From assembly GCF_000485905.1 (NCBI RefSeq), contig NC_022664.1:1550001-1614000 (forward strand): 64,000 bases of DNA. The letters run 5' to 3'. The stretch comes from Spiribacter curvatus (lineage in GTDB: Bacteria; Pseudomonadota; Gammaproteobacteria; Nitrococcales; Nitrococcaceae). The notes below the pieces were generated by a model. The model was not told the origin of the DNA and searched no databases. It was given only the letters and a program-made list of their open reading frames with translations. The stretch's first letter is position 1. The number at the start of each line of letters is the position of its first letter. A program made the translations under genes and the position numbers. Below, in pieces: positions 22,218 to 31,695 of this stretch.

Positions 22218-22994
22218 TCAGTCGAACATCAGGGCCGTGAGCACGAAATCCAGAGCCAGCACGACGAGTGATGTCACCACCACCGTCCGCGTGGTTGCCC
22301 GGCTCACGCCATGGGAAGTGGGCAGACAGTCATACCCGTTGAACACCGCGATCCAGCCAGCCGCCACGCCGAACAGACCGCTCTTGATCAAGCCGTTGAC
22401 GATATCGTCGGAAAAGCTCACCTGAGACTGCATCTGTGACCAGAACGAACCGCCATCGACACCGAGCAGGTTCACGCTGACCAGCCAGGCACCGATGATG
22501 CCCAGCACGTTAAAAATGACCGTCAGCAATGGCAGTGACAGTATCGCCGCCGCCAGCCGTGGTGCGATCACCCGATGCTCGGGGTCCACGGCCATCATCT
22601 CCATGCCCGCCAGCTGTTCGGTGGCCTTCATCAGCCCGATCTCGGCGGTCAGCGCGGACCCCGCGCGGCCGGCGAACAGCAGTGCCGTGACCACTGGACC
22701 CAGCTCACGGGTCAGCGATAGCGCGACCAGCACACCCAGCGACTGCTCGGCACCGAAGTCGACCAGGGTGTAATAACCCTGCAATGCCAGCACCATGCCC
22801 ACGAAAAGCCCGGAGACGATGATGATGACCAGGGTCAGGACGCCCACCGAGTAGACCTCGTGGGCGAGCAGGCGGGGCCTGCGGACCAGCGTACCGGCCC
22901 CGCCCATCACCCGCAGCAGAAACATCACCGCGCGACCCAGTGTCGCAACGGTCTCCAGGCTGGTGGCCCCCAGGCGCTGAAACCCGCCGATCAT
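22218..22994 (-). CDS. mlaE: ABC transporter permease MlaE
   Basis: Inner-membrane permease of the phospholipid transporter at 258 residues with about five to six membrane segments. Family segments include VGVLTLVIIIVSGLFVGMVL, FGAEQSLGVLVALSLTRELGPV and ALLFAGRAGSALTAEIGLMKATEQL, followed by the EMMAVDP motif. It overlaps mlaF by four bases and is 14 bases from mlaD. It is intact although mlaD is frameshifted. Confidence 0.95.
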   Translation of the reverse strand: MIGGFQRLGATSLETVATLGRAVMFLLRVMGGAGTLVRRPRLLAHEVYSVGVLTLVIIIVSGLFVGMVLALQGYYTLVDFGAEQSLGVLVALSLTRELGPVVTALLFAGRAGSALTAEIGLMKATEQLAGMEMMAVDPEHRVIAPRLAAAILSLPLLTVIFNVLGIIGAWLVSVNLLGVDGGSFWSQMQSQVSFSDDIVNGLIKSGLFGVAAGWIAVFNGYDCLPTSHGVSRATTRTVVVTSLVVLALDFVLTALMFD

Positions 22995-23806
22995 CCATCC
23001 CCCTGCCGCAGATCCTCGGCGATCGGAGCGGCCGGATAGTGAAACGGCACAGGACCATCCGGCAGCGCGTTGAGGAACTGATCCACCCAGGCGCTCTGGC
23101 TGTTGCGGAGCTCGTCCGGCGTGCCCGACTCGATCACCCGACCGTCCGAGATCACATAGGCCCGATCGGCGATCTGCAGGGTCTCACCCACATCGTGGGA
23201 GACGACCACGCTGGTCAGCCCCAGGGCATCGTTGAGCTGCCGGATCAATTGCATGAGCGCGCCCATGGAGATGGGGTCCTGGCCGGCGAAGGGCTCATCG
23301 TAGAGGATGATCTCCGGATCCAGCGCGAGTGCGCGGGCCAGCGACACCCGTCGCGACATCCCACCGGACAGCTCGCTCGGGTAGAAATCACGAACCCCGC
23401 GCAGCCCCACTGCCTCGAGCTTCATGAGCACAACGGTCCGGATCAGCGTCTCCGGCAGCTGGGTATGCTCGCGGAGCGGAAACGCGACGTTGTCAAAGCA
23501 GTTCATGTCGGTGAACAGAGCACCGCTCTGAAACAGCACCCCCATCCGCCGGCGCATTCGATAGAGGTCGCCACGCGAGAGTCCGGCCACCGACTCACCA
23601 TCGACGGCCACACGTCCTGCCGCCGCCCGTAATTGACCGCCGATCAGGCGCAGCAACGTTGTCTTGCCGGTCCCGCTCGGCCCCATGATGGCCACTACTT
23701 CGCCCCGACGGACCTGTAGATCAATGCCGTCGAACAGTCGATGCTGGCCGCGGCTGAAAACGACGCCGCTCAGGTCGATCAACGCCTCGGACTGGCTTGC
23801 TGGCAT
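22991..23806 (-). CDS. mlaF: ABC transporter ATP-binding protein MlaF
   Basis: ATPase of the MlaFEDB system. From the ATG at 23806 the product is 271 residues with Walker A GPSGTGKTT, signature LSGGMSRRVSLARA, Walker B IILYDEPFAGQDP and the switch His in VVVSHDVGE. An open frame to 23875 begins at the -35 box of the likely promoter and is rejected. It heads mlaF-mlaE-mlaD-mlaB-ibaG-murA-hisG-hisD, all closely packed, and is divergent from yrbG as in E. coli. Confidence 0.95.
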   Translation of the reverse strand: MPASQSEALIDLSGVVFSRGQHRLFDGIDLQVRRGEVVAIMGPSGTGKTTLLRLIGGQLRAAAGRVAVDGESVAGLSRGDLYRMRRRMGVLFQSGALFTDMNCFDNVAFPLREHTQLPETLIRTVVLMKLEAVGLRGVRDFYPSELSGGMSRRVSLARALALDPEIILYDEPFAGQDPISMGALMQLIRQLNDALGLTSVVVSHDVGETLQIADRAYVISDGRVIESGTPDELRNSQSAWVDQFLNALPDGPVPFHYPAAPIAEDLRQGDG

Positions 23807-23846
23807 GCGGTTGGCTTCGCTGATGACGATTTTCGATGGGGGCCTG

Positions 23847-23875
23847 AGTATCCGCCAAGGCATGACACCGGTCAA
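23847..23875 (-). promoter_or_regulatory. Sigma70-type promoter of the mla-murA-his operon
   Basis: On the minus strand TTGACC (23875-23870) and GATACT (23852-23847) are spaced by exactly 17 bases. The start near 23840 gives a leader of about 35 bases before the mlaF ATG. Confidence 0.6.
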
Positions 23876-23918
23876 ATGCGATACCGTACGCCGAGTACCG
23901 TGTCACAGACTGGAGCCC

Positions 23919-24893
23919 ATGCTGCTCGCATCCCTCATCATCACAATCACGCTCGGGTTCGTCGCCCTGGCATGGAGCGCCGACCGCTTTGTCGATGGCA
24001 GTTCTGCCCTTGCCCGTCACCTCGGTGTATCGAGTCTGCTCATCGGCCTGACCGTGGTGGGCATCGGGACCTCCCTGCCGGAAATGCTGGTCTCCACCAT
24101 CGCCGCGCTCGAGGGCACGCCGGGTATTGCACTGGGCAACGCACTGGGATCGAATATCGCCAACGTCGGGCTGATCCTGGGGACCACCGCACTGGTCAGC
24201 CCGCTGATCATCGGTAGCGGGATCCTGCGCCGCGAGTTCCCGCTGCTGATGTTCGTTGTCGTGGCGACCGGTGCCCTCCTCGTCGACGGCACACTGTCGC
24301 GCCTGGACGGCCTGCTGCTCCTCGCCGGCATGGTCGGCGTCCTCGCCTGGATGGCCTGGCAGTCGCGCCACGCCCGGAGCGACGATGCCCTGATCAGCCG
24401 CGAACTCGCATCGGCGGTGCCGGCGGCCATGCCGCCCCGCCAGGCGATGCTATGGACCGCTACAGGGCTTGTCATCCTGATCGCCAGCTCACGGATTCTC
24501 GTCTGGGCGGCGGTGGCACTGGCAAGCCGACTGGGTATCAGCGACCTAGTGATTGGTTTGACGATCGTCGCCGTCGGCACCAGCCTGCCTGAGCTTGCGG
24601 CCGGTATCGCCAGCGTGCGGCGCGGCGAGGGCGAGCTCGCGGTGGGCAATATCATGGGCTCGAATCTCTTCAACCTGCTGGCGGTACTGGGGATTGCCGG
24701 CGCCATCGCGCCTTTCAGCTTTGATATGAGCGGGCTGGCGAGGGATTACGGCATCATGACCGGCTTCATGCTGGCGATCGCGGTCATGGGCTTTCTGGTC
24801 GGCCAGCGCGGTCGGTTGAATCGATGGGAAGGCGGGGTGCTGGTCATTGCCTACCTCGCGTATCAGGGGCTGCTGTTCTACAGCCAGGGTTAA
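23919..24893 (+). CDS. yrbG: Ca2+/Na+ antiporter family protein YrbG
   Basis: Inner-membrane cation exchanger of the CaCA family at 324 residues. The two inverted repeats are each visible with the alpha motif: VGIGTSLPEMLVSTIAA...GNALGSNIANVGLILG in the first half and VAVGTSLPELAAGIAS...GNIMGSNLFNLLAVLG in the second. About ten membrane helices are expected. The ATG at 23919 has TGGAG just upstream. As in E. coli it precedes kdsD. The transported ion in this organism is inferred from the family only. Confidence 0.92.
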   Translation: MLLASLIITITLGFVALAWSADRFVDGSSALARHLGVSSLLIGLTVVGIGTSLPEMLVSTIAALEGTPGIALGNALGSNIANVGLILGTTALVSPLIIGSGILRREFPLLMFVVVATGALLVDGTLSRLDGLLLLAGMVGVLAWMAWQSRHARSDDALISRELASAVPAAMPPRQAMLWTATGLVILIASSRILVWAAVALASRLGISDLVIGLTIVAVGTSLPELAAGIASVRRGEGELAVGNIMGSNLFNLLAVLGIAGAIAPFSFDMSGLARDYGIMTGFMLAIAVMGFLVGQRGRLNRWEGGVLVIAYLAYQGLLFYSQG

Positions 24894-24904
24894 GGGCCAA
24901 GACA

Positions 24905-25879
24905 ATGACTGCGGATACAGACTTCTGTCGCCTCGGCCGTGCCGTCGTTGAGACCGAAATGGCGGCGCTCGACGCGCTCCAGTCCCGTATTGACGGGACC
25001 TTTGCCGATGCCTGCCGGTCTCTGCTGGCCTGCAGCGGACGCGTGGTCGTGCTGGGGATGGGCAAATCAGGGCATATCGGCGGCAAGCTGGCGGCGACGC
25101 TGGCAAGCACCGGTACCCCGGCGTTTTTCGTCCATCCGGGCGAGGCCAGCCACGGCGATCTGGGGATGATCACGTCCGGGGACTGCATCATCGCCCTGTC
25201 GAACTCCGGGGAGACGGAGGAGATCAATCGACTGCTGCCGGCCATCAAGCGCCGCGGACTCGATCTGATCGCCATTACCGGCAATGCCCGATCGACGCTT
25301 GCCGGCGCCGCGACCATCCACCTCGACGCCGGTGTTGATGCCGAGGCCTGCCCCCTCGGTCTCGCGCCCACCGCCAGCACGACGGCCGCGCTGGCGATGG
25401 GCGATGCGCTGGCGATCGCGCTGCTCGATGCGCGCGGATTCACCGCCGAGGACTTCGCGCACTCCCACCCGGGTGGCCGTCTCGGCCGACGCCTGCTGCT
25501 ACGTATCGAGGACCTGATGCATACCGGCGAGGCGATCCCTGTCGTGCTGCCGGAGACGACAATGGCCGATGCGTTGCTGGAGATGACCCGTAAGGGGCTG
25601 GGGATGACCGCAGTGGTCGATTCGCAACGGCAGGTGTTGGGCATTTTCACCGACGGTGATCTGCGCCGCGCGCTCGATGAGGGTGTGGATGTCCATGCCA
25701 CGGCGATCGACACCGTCATGACCGCCAATCCACGCTGTGTCGAGGTCTCGCAGCTCGCCGCCGAGGCCCTTGCCGTCATGGAACGGCACAGCATCAATGG
25801 GCTGCTCGTGAATGATGCAGCGGGCTGTCTGTCCGGGGCGCTGAATATGCACGACCTGCTGCGCGCGGGCGTTGTCTGA
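24905..25879 (+). CDS. kdsD: D-arabinose 5-phosphate isomerase KdsD
   Basis: Converts ribulose 5-phosphate to arabinose 5-phosphate for Kdo and LPS core synthesis. The 324-residue product has an N-terminal SIS domain (GMGKSGHIGGKLAATLASTG, SNSGETEE, TASTTAALAMGDALA, HPGGRLGRRLLL) and two C-terminal CBS domains (from about 210). It follows yrbG by 11 bases. The phosphatase gene kdsC, which follows kdsD in E. coli, is missing; lptC begins at once. Confidence 0.95.
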   Translation: MTADTDFCRLGRAVVETEMAALDALQSRIDGTFADACRSLLACSGRVVVLGMGKSGHIGGKLAATLASTGTPAFFVHPGEASHGDLGMITSGDCIIALSNSGETEEINRLLPAIKRRGLDLIAITGNARSTLAGAATIHLDAGVDAEACPLGLAPTASTTAALAMGDALAIALLDARGFTAEDFAHSHPGGRLGRRLLLRIEDLMHTGEAIPVVLPETTMADALLEMTRKGLGMTAVVDSQRQVLGIFTDGDLRRALDEGVDVHATAIDTVMTANPRCVEVSQLAAEALAVMERHSINGLLVNDAAGCLSGALNMHDLLRAGVV

Positions 25880-26438
25880 CGTGCGCCGGGCAGCCATCGG
25901 CCTGCTGGCGATGATCCTGGTGGCACTGATCGGCTGGCGGATGATCGGGACCGACAGCGGTGATCGCACTGCCAGCGTGGGTACTGAATCGGCACTGGCG
26001 GCCTACGCCCGCGATGTCACGCTGACCACAACCGATGTCGAGGGTCATGTCGCCTGGCGGGTGCGCTCCCCGAATGCCCGCCAGAACCGCGGCGACGAGG
26101 CCTGGCGACTGGCCGCACCGGAGTGGCGCGTGGCAACCGATGAGGGCGCACCCTGGCGCGGGCACTCCGATCACGCCTGGATCGGACCCGAGCAGACACA
26201 GGCGCGCCTGACCGGCCATGTCGTCATCGAGCGCGAGCGCCCCGCCGGTATGACCCGGCTGACAACCACGCTGCTGGAACTCGAGATACCCGAGCGGTAT
26301 GCCGAGACCGACCGCGCTGTGACGCTGACGCAACCGGGCACCCGGATCGATGCCATCGGCGCCCGCGCCTGGCTCGATGAGCGGCGTATCGAGCTACTGA
26401 ACAATGTAAGGGGACGACATGATGCGGCTTCATCCTGA
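25872..26438 (+). CDS. lptC: LPS export protein LptC
   Basis: Bitopic periplasmic protein that receives LPS from LptB2FG and passes it to LptA. The 188-residue product has one N-terminal helix (about 7-22) and an OstA/LptC beta-jellyroll with RLTGHVVIERE and [15 protein letters not shown] near the end. The TTG at 25872 gives MSDVRRAAIG and overlaps kdsD; a GTG at 25881 is equally possible. Neither has a clear ribosome site, which suggests coupling to kdsD. Sequence conservation in this family is weak, so the context helps. Confidence 0.88.
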   Translation: MSDVRRAAIGLLAMILVALIGWRMIGTDSGDRTASVGTESALAAYARDVTLTTTDVEGHVAWRVRSPNARQNRGDEAWRLAAPEWRVATDEGAPWRGHSDHAWIGPEQTQARLTGHVVIERERPAGMTRLTTTLLELEIPERYAETDRAVTLTQPGTRIDAIGARAWLDERRIELLNNVRGRHDAASS

Positions 26439-26940
26439 ATACCGCCTGACCGGCGCCATTCTGTGCCTCCTGATCGGATTGCCAGTGGCACACGGCCAGG
26501 ACGGCACCAATGACGCCAGCGCGCCACCGGTTGAACTCATCGCCGACAGCGCGGAGGTGGATGATGCACGGGGCATCAGCGTCTACCGCGGCGAGGTGGT
26601 GCTGACCCGGGGAAGGCTGCGCATCGAGGGCGATGTCATGCATGTCTACGCCGACGATGACGGCCGGCTGGAGCGTGTCACCGTCGACGGTGCCCCGGCC
26701 ACTTACCGGGAGACACTGGCCGATGCGGCTACCCGGCATGCCGAGGCACCCCGCATGGAGTATTTTGCCATCGGCCCCGAGCGGCTGATCCTGCGCCAGG
26801 GCGGACGGCTGTGGCAGGGCGACAATACAGTTACCGGGCGGGTCATCACTCACTACCCCCAGGCCGGCCGAACGGTGGCAGAGAGCGGTGATGACGATGC
26901 CGAGCGCGTCAATGTCACTGTGACGCCGGCAACGGATTGA
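26419..26940 (+). CDS. lptA: LPS transport periplasmic protein LptA
   Basis: Periplasmic bridge protein for LPS transport. The 173-residue product has a signal peptide (about 1-26, cleaved after VAHG) and the OstA fold: [26 protein letters not shown], then [24 protein letters not shown]. The ATG at 26419 has AAGGGGA five bases upstream and sits 20 bases inside lptC. It is followed at once by lptB. Confidence 0.92.
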   Translation: MMRLHPEYRLTGAILCLLIGLPVAHGQDGTNDASAPPVELIADSAEVDDARGISVYRGEVVLTRGRLRIEGDVMHVYADDDGRLERVTVDGAPATYRETLADAATRHAEAPRMEYFAIGPERLILRQGGRLWQGDNTVTGRVITHYPQAGRTVAESGDDDAERVNVTVTPATD

Positions 26941-26945
26941 ATCGG

Positions 26946-27677
<732 letters not shown>

Positions 27678-27738
27678 GACTGGCGAGGGGTTCACGCCCG
27701 GCGTTAGTCTGGTGCCATCAAAGAGGGCGCGGGAAACA

Positions 27739-29166
27739 ATGAAGCAATCGCTTGAACTTCGGGCCAGTCAGCAGCTGACCATGACACCACAGCTACAGCA
27801 GGCGATCCGGCTGCTGCAGCTGCCGGCCGCCGAGCTGAGCCTGGAGATCCGCGAAGCGCTCGAGTCGAACGTCATGCTCGAGCCGGATGATGACACCGAC
27901 ACAGCGGCCGCCGACGAGCAGTCCGAAGCGCCCGGCGAGCCAGCGGTCGACCCATCGGAAGCGGTACTGGGGTCGAGCGCCACCGATGCGACCCAGTTCG
28001 GCGAAGGCATCACGGTCGCCGACCACTGGGATGAGCCCGGCAGCGGTGATGACTCCCTCGACCGTCATGCAGCCCCGTCCGGCTCGCTACAGGATCATCT
28101 CCAGTGGCAGGTCGATCTCTCCAGCCTCGGTGAGCGGGACCGGCGCATCGCCGCCGCATTGATCGATGCTCTCGACGAACGGGGTCATCTGACCGAGCCC
28201 CTGGCTGATCTGCTCGAGACGCTCGGAGGTGACGGGGATATCGACGAGGATGACGTCAATGCGGTGCTGACGATCCTCCAGCACATGGATCCCATCGGCG
28301 TCGCGGCGAGCGATGCCCGTCAGGCGCTGCGCATCCAGATCGATGCCATGCCGAGCGGAACGCCCGGCCGGGCGGTGGCACGGCGGGCCATCGACGCCGA
28401 CTGGAAGCTCTTCGGTAGCGCTCAGCAGTCGGTCCTGCGGGATCGACTCGGTGTCGATCAGGCGACGCTGGATGAGGCCCTGCGGCTTATCCGCCAGCTC
28501 GATCCGCACCCCGGCTCACGATTCGGCGAGACCCGGACCGAGTACGTCGTCCCCGACTGCCGGGTCCGGCGCGTCAATGGCCGCTGGCAGGTGGAGATCA
28601 ATCCGGAGGCGTCCCCCCGGATCCGCGTCAATGATTACTATGCCAGCCTGATCCGGCGTGGCGATGGCAGTCGCGATAACAGCCTTCTGCGCGAGCACCT
28701 GCAGGAGGCGCGCTGGCTGATCAAAAGCCTGCAGTCCCGGGGTGAGACCCTGCAGCGGGTGGCTGAGTGCATCGTCGAGCGCCAGCAGGGCTTTCTGGAG
28801 TATGGTGAAGAGTCCATGCAGCCGCTGGTGCTGCGCGATGTCGCCGAGGCGATCGATATGCACGAGTCCACGGTCTCACGGATCACCTCCCGCAAGTACA
28901 TTCTCACCCCCCAGGGCACGCTCGAATTCAAGCAGTTTTTCTCGAGCCATGTCCCGACCGCCGATGGGGGTGAGTGCTCGGCGACCGCCATCCGCGCCAG
29001 AATCCGGCGCCAGATCGCGGCTGAAAAGCCCGCTCGTCCGCTCAGCGACTCACGACTCACCGAGATGCTCCGCGACGAGGGGATTCACGTCGCACGCCGC
29101 ACCGTCGCCAAATACCGGGAAGTCATGGGCATTGCCTCATCCACCGAACGCAAACGTCTGGGCTGA
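27739..29166 (+). CDS. rpoN: RNA polymerase sigma-54 factor
   Basis: Alternative sigma factor that needs AAA+ activators. The 475-residue product has the N-terminal region I (LRASQQLTMTPQLQQAIRLLQLP), an acidic region II, a core-binding domain, the helix-turn-helix near DVAEAIDMHESTVSRITSRKYI and the RpoN box ARRTVAKYRE near the C-terminus. The ATG at 27739 is 61 bases past lptB; the frame is open upstream but homology starts here. Downstream hpf, ptsN and rapZ are its usual companions. Confidence 0.97.
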   Translation: MKQSLELRASQQLTMTPQLQQAIRLLQLPAAELSLEIREALESNVMLEPDDDTDTAAADEQSEAPGEPAVDPSEAVLGSSATDATQFGEGITVADHWDEPGSGDDSLDRHAAPSGSLQDHLQWQVDLSSLGERDRRIAAALIDALDERGHLTEPLADLLETLGGDGDIDEDDVNAVLTILQHMDPIGVAASDARQALRIQIDAMPSGTPGRAVARRAIDADWKLFGSAQQSVLRDRLGVDQATLDEALRLIRQLDPHPGSRFGETRTEYVVPDCRVRRVNGRWQVEINPEASPRIRVNDYYASLIRRGDGSRDNSLLREHLQEARWLIKSLQSRGETLQRVAECIVERQQGFLEYGEESMQPLVLRDVAEAIDMHESTVSRITSRKYILTPQGTLEFKQFFSSHVPTADGGECSATAIRARIRRQIAAEKPARPLSDSRLTEMLRDEGIHVARRTVAKYREVMGIASSTERKRLG

Positions 29167-29188
29167 GAAGACAATAAAAGGGGAAACC

Positions 29189-29515
29189 ATGAAAATCGAC
29201 GTCACCGGCCATCATGTCGACATCACCGACGCCCTCCGCGACTACGTCGAGGAGAAGTTCGAGCGCCTCGAGCGCCACTTCGATCATGTCGTCGATGTCC
29301 ACACGATCCTGACCGTGGAAAAGAAGACCCGGAAAGCCGAGGCGACCATGGTGGTCAGCGGTGCCCGGCTGTTTGCCGAGTCCACGGCCGATGAAATGTA
29401 TGCCGCCATCGACCTGCTGGTCGACAAGCTGGACCGGCAGGTCGTCAAGCACAAGGAAAAGCGCAGCGACCATCACCGCGAGCAGGGACGCGTCGGCGAC
29501 AACCTGGAACCCTGA
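29189..29515 (+). CDS. hpf: Ribosome hibernation-promoting factor, short form
   Basis: Stationary-phase ribosome-binding protein, 108 residues, of the short HPF/YfiA class. It begins MKIDVTGHHVDITDALRDYVEEKF and includes ERLERHFDHVVDVHTILTVEK and ADEMYAAIDLLVDKLDRQ. AGGGGA lies about five bases before the ATG at 29189. No C-terminal dimerisation domain of the long form is present. It is 22 bases after rpoN. Confidence 0.94.
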   Translation: MKIDVTGHHVDITDALRDYVEEKFERLERHFDHVVDVHTILTVEKKTRKAEATMVVSGARLFAESTADEMYAAIDLLVDKLDRQVVKHKEKRSDHHREQGRVGDNLEP

Positions 29516-29520
29516 CTGCC

Positions 29521-29997
29521 ATGCAGCTGACTCGATTGCTCTCGGCGGAGCGCACGCGCTGCGGCGTCACCGTCACCAGTAAAAAACGTGCGCTGGAGCG
29601 CCTGAGCGAGCAGCTCATGGCCGATATCCCGGCAGGCAGCGATGCGACACGCAATATCTTCGAGGGGCTCACGGTTCGTGAGCGCCTCGGCAGCACCGGC
29701 CTTGGCCATGGTGTCGCCCTGCCCCATACCCGCAGTCCTGATATCGAATCGCCGCGCGCGGCGCTGATCAGGCTGTCGACACCCATCAGTTTTGACGCCG
29801 CCGACCGCCAGCCCGTGGATCTTCTCCTCGCCCTGCTGGTGCCGGAGCACAGCAATGACGAGCATCTGCGCATCCTCGCGCGCCTGGCCGAACTGTTCAG
29901 GGACGAACGACTCTGCGACCAGTTACGGAACTGCAACAGCGATGCCGAGCTCTATGCCATCATCACGGGCAAGGATGACGGGAACACCGCTGGATGA
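29521..29997 (+). CDS. ptsN: PTS IIA-like nitrogen regulatory protein PtsN
   Basis: EIIA(Ntr) regulator of 158 residues, phosphorylated by HPr-type proteins and known to affect potassium transport and sigma-54-linked processes. The phosphorylation site is His69 in LGHGVALPHTRSP. The gene is five bases after hpf and its stop overlaps the hprK start (ATGA). Its phosphodonor here is unclear because no Enzyme I gene is present in the cluster. Confidence 0.94.
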   Translation: MQLTRLLSAERTRCGVTVTSKKRALERLSEQLMADIPAGSDATRNIFEGLTVRERLGSTGLGHGVALPHTRSPDIESPRAALIRLSTPISFDAADRQPVDLLLALLVPEHSNDEHLRILARLAELFRDERLCDQLRNCNSDAELYAIITGKDDGNTAG

Positions 29998-30431
29998 CGC
30001 AGATCCCCGGCACGTTAGTGAGTGTCAACGGTCGCGGGATTCTGCTGCGGGGCGCAGCCGGCATGGGCAAAAGCGATACCGTGCTGATGCTGCTCCGCGA
30101 TGGGCATCAGCTGATCGCCGATGATGCAGTGGATGTGACGATCGCGGCGGGACAGCTGACCGGCCGATCGCCTGCCGGCACGCCGGGTCTGCTGTGCCTG
30201 CGCGGACCGGGACTGTTTGATGTCACCCGCCGCTTCGGTCCGGAGGCGACCGCCACCAGTGCGTCCATTGACTGGGCGGTCGAGCTGACCCGGGAGCGGC
30301 GTCCGGCGACCTCACAGACCGACTGGCAGTCGGTCGTGATCGCCGGCATTCGGATCCCGCAGATCGCCCTTTCGCCGGATCGGCCGGTGGCGGAACTTAT
30401 ACAGGTGCTGGAGGTGGGGACATGCGACTGA
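29994..30431 (+). CDS. hprK: Short HPr kinase/phosphorylase-like protein
   Basis: Only the C-terminal catalytic domain of HprK is present: 145 residues against about 310 in Firmicutes. Visible are the Walker A loop G20-AAGMGKS27, the segment LIADDAVDV at 38-46, and GLLCLRGPGLFDVTRRFG around 69-86 in place of the usual IEIRGLGI-type loop. Short HprKs of this kind are known from alphaproteobacteria in PTS(Ntr) clusters. The expected target is a serine of HPr (31682-31969). It lies between ptsN and rapZ with overlaps on both sides. Confidence 0.78.
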   Translation: MTQIPGTLVSVNGRGILLRGAAGMGKSDTVLMLLRDGHQLIADDAVDVTIAAGQLTGRSPAGTPGLLCLRGPGLFDVTRRFGPEATATSASIDWAVELTRERRPATSQTDWQSVVIAGIRIPQIALSPDRPVAELIQVLEVGTCD

Positions 30432-31270
30432 TCATCGTCAGCGGACTGTCCGGCTCGGGCAAGAGTGTCGCGCTGGCAACGCTCGAGGACTCGGGCTTTT
30501 ACTGTATCGACAATCTCCCCGTCGATCTGCTGGACGCCTTCGGTCGGCATATCGCCGAGAGCGGCGATGACACGGACTACGCCGTGGGCATCGATGCGCG
30601 CAACCGGCCGCTGTCGCTGGGTCGCTTCCCGGGCATTCTCGACGCCCTCGCCGATCAGGGGATCAGCACCGAAATCGTGTTCCTCGATGCGGATGACGAC
30701 ACCCTGCTCAAGCGCTTTTCCGAGACCCGGCGACGCCATCCGCTCAGCGGACCCGACATGCCACTCAACGAGGCGATCCGTGGCGAGCGGCAGCGGCTGA
30801 TGCCGCTCAATGAGCGCGCTGATCTGACGGTGGACACCTCACGCACCACGCTCCATGAGTTACGCCGCATCATCCGTACCCGACTGGCGGAGTCGGGCAA
30901 TCACCTGTCGGTGCAGCTCGAGTCGTTCGGCTACAAGCACGGCTCGCCCACCGACGCCGACTTCGTCTTTGACAGCCGCTGCCTCCCCAACCCGCACTGG
31001 CAGCCCGATCTCCGTGCCCTGACGGGACGCGATGCCGCCGTTTCGGATTTCCTCACCGACAGCCCACTGGTATCCCGTTACCTCAAGCAGATCCGTTCTT
31101 TCATGGATGACTGGCTACCGGTGTTCGAGGCGGAAAACCGCAGCTATCTGACCGTCGGCATCGGTTGCACCGGTGGCCAGCACCGCTCGGTCTATCTGAT
31201 CGAGGCGCTGGCCACCCATCTGCGCGATCAGGCGATCAGCGTAACGGTCCGGCACCGAGAGCTGCCATGA
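30422..31270 (+). CDS. rapZ: RNase adapter protein RapZ
   Basis: Nucleotide-binding adaptor that in E. coli presents the sRNA GlmZ to RNase E, so controlling glucosamine-6-phosphate synthase. The 282-residue product has Walker A GLSGSGKS at 8-15, FYCIDNLPVDLL, and the C-terminal domain with SFGYKHGSPTDADFVFDSRCLPNP and IGCTGGQHRSVYL. Full length and motifs suggest an active protein. It overlaps hprK by 10 bases. Confidence 0.96.
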   Translation: MRLIIVSGLSGSGKSVALATLEDSGFYCIDNLPVDLLDAFGRHIAESGDDTDYAVGIDARNRPLSLGRFPGILDALADQGISTEIVFLDADDDTLLKRFSETRRRHPLSGPDMPLNEAIRGERQRLMPLNERADLTVDTSRTTLHELRRIIRTRLAESGNHLSVQLESFGYKHGSPTDADFVFDSRCLPNPHWQPDLRALTGRDAAVSDFLTDSPLVSRYLKQIRSFMDDWLPVFEAENRSYLTVGIGCTGGQHRSVYLIEALATHLRDQAISVTVRHRELP

Positions 31271-31695
31271 CCGTTGGCCTGCTGCTCATCACCCACCCCG
31301 GGGTTGGCGACGCGCTGCGTGAGACCGCAGCGGGCATCCTCCAGCCGCTGCCGCTGGCGGTCGCCAGCATCAGCCCCGGCGAGGGTGAGACGCCCGAGGC
31401 GACGCGCGGCCGGATCGAGTCACTCGCCGATGACATCGATGCCGGCGACGGCATCGTGCTCCTCACCGATGCGTTCGGCGCCACGCCCGCCAATATCGCT
31501 GTCGCGGTCGGTCGCGGCCGTGGCTATCCGGTGATCACCGGCGTCAATCTGCCCATGCTGCTGCGGGTACTCAACTATCCGGAACAGTCCGTCGCCGCCC
31601 TCGCGGAAACAGCCCTGTCAGCGGCCCGCGATGGTATCCTTCAGGCCACACCGCCAGCGATCGGCCATCACGAGGCGAACCATGGGGTCGGATGA
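31267..31695 (+). CDS. PTS EIIA component, mannose/fructose type
   Basis: Cytoplasmic EIIA(Man)-fold protein of 142 residues. His10 in LLLITHPGVGD matches the phosphorylation site, and GDGIVLLTDAFGATPANIA matches the conserved DxxGxxP-type loop. No EIIB, EIIC or EIID genes are present, so it is likely regulatory rather than a sugar transporter part. It overlaps rapZ by four bases and HPr by 14, as in PTS(Ntr) clusters of other proteobacteria. Confidence 0.88.
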   Translation: MTVGLLLITHPGVGDALRETAAGILQPLPLAVASISPGEGETPEATRGRIESLADDIDAGDGIVLLTDAFGATPANIAVAVGRGRGYPVITGVNLPMLLRVLNYPEQSVAALAETALSAARDGILQATPPAIGHHEANHGVG

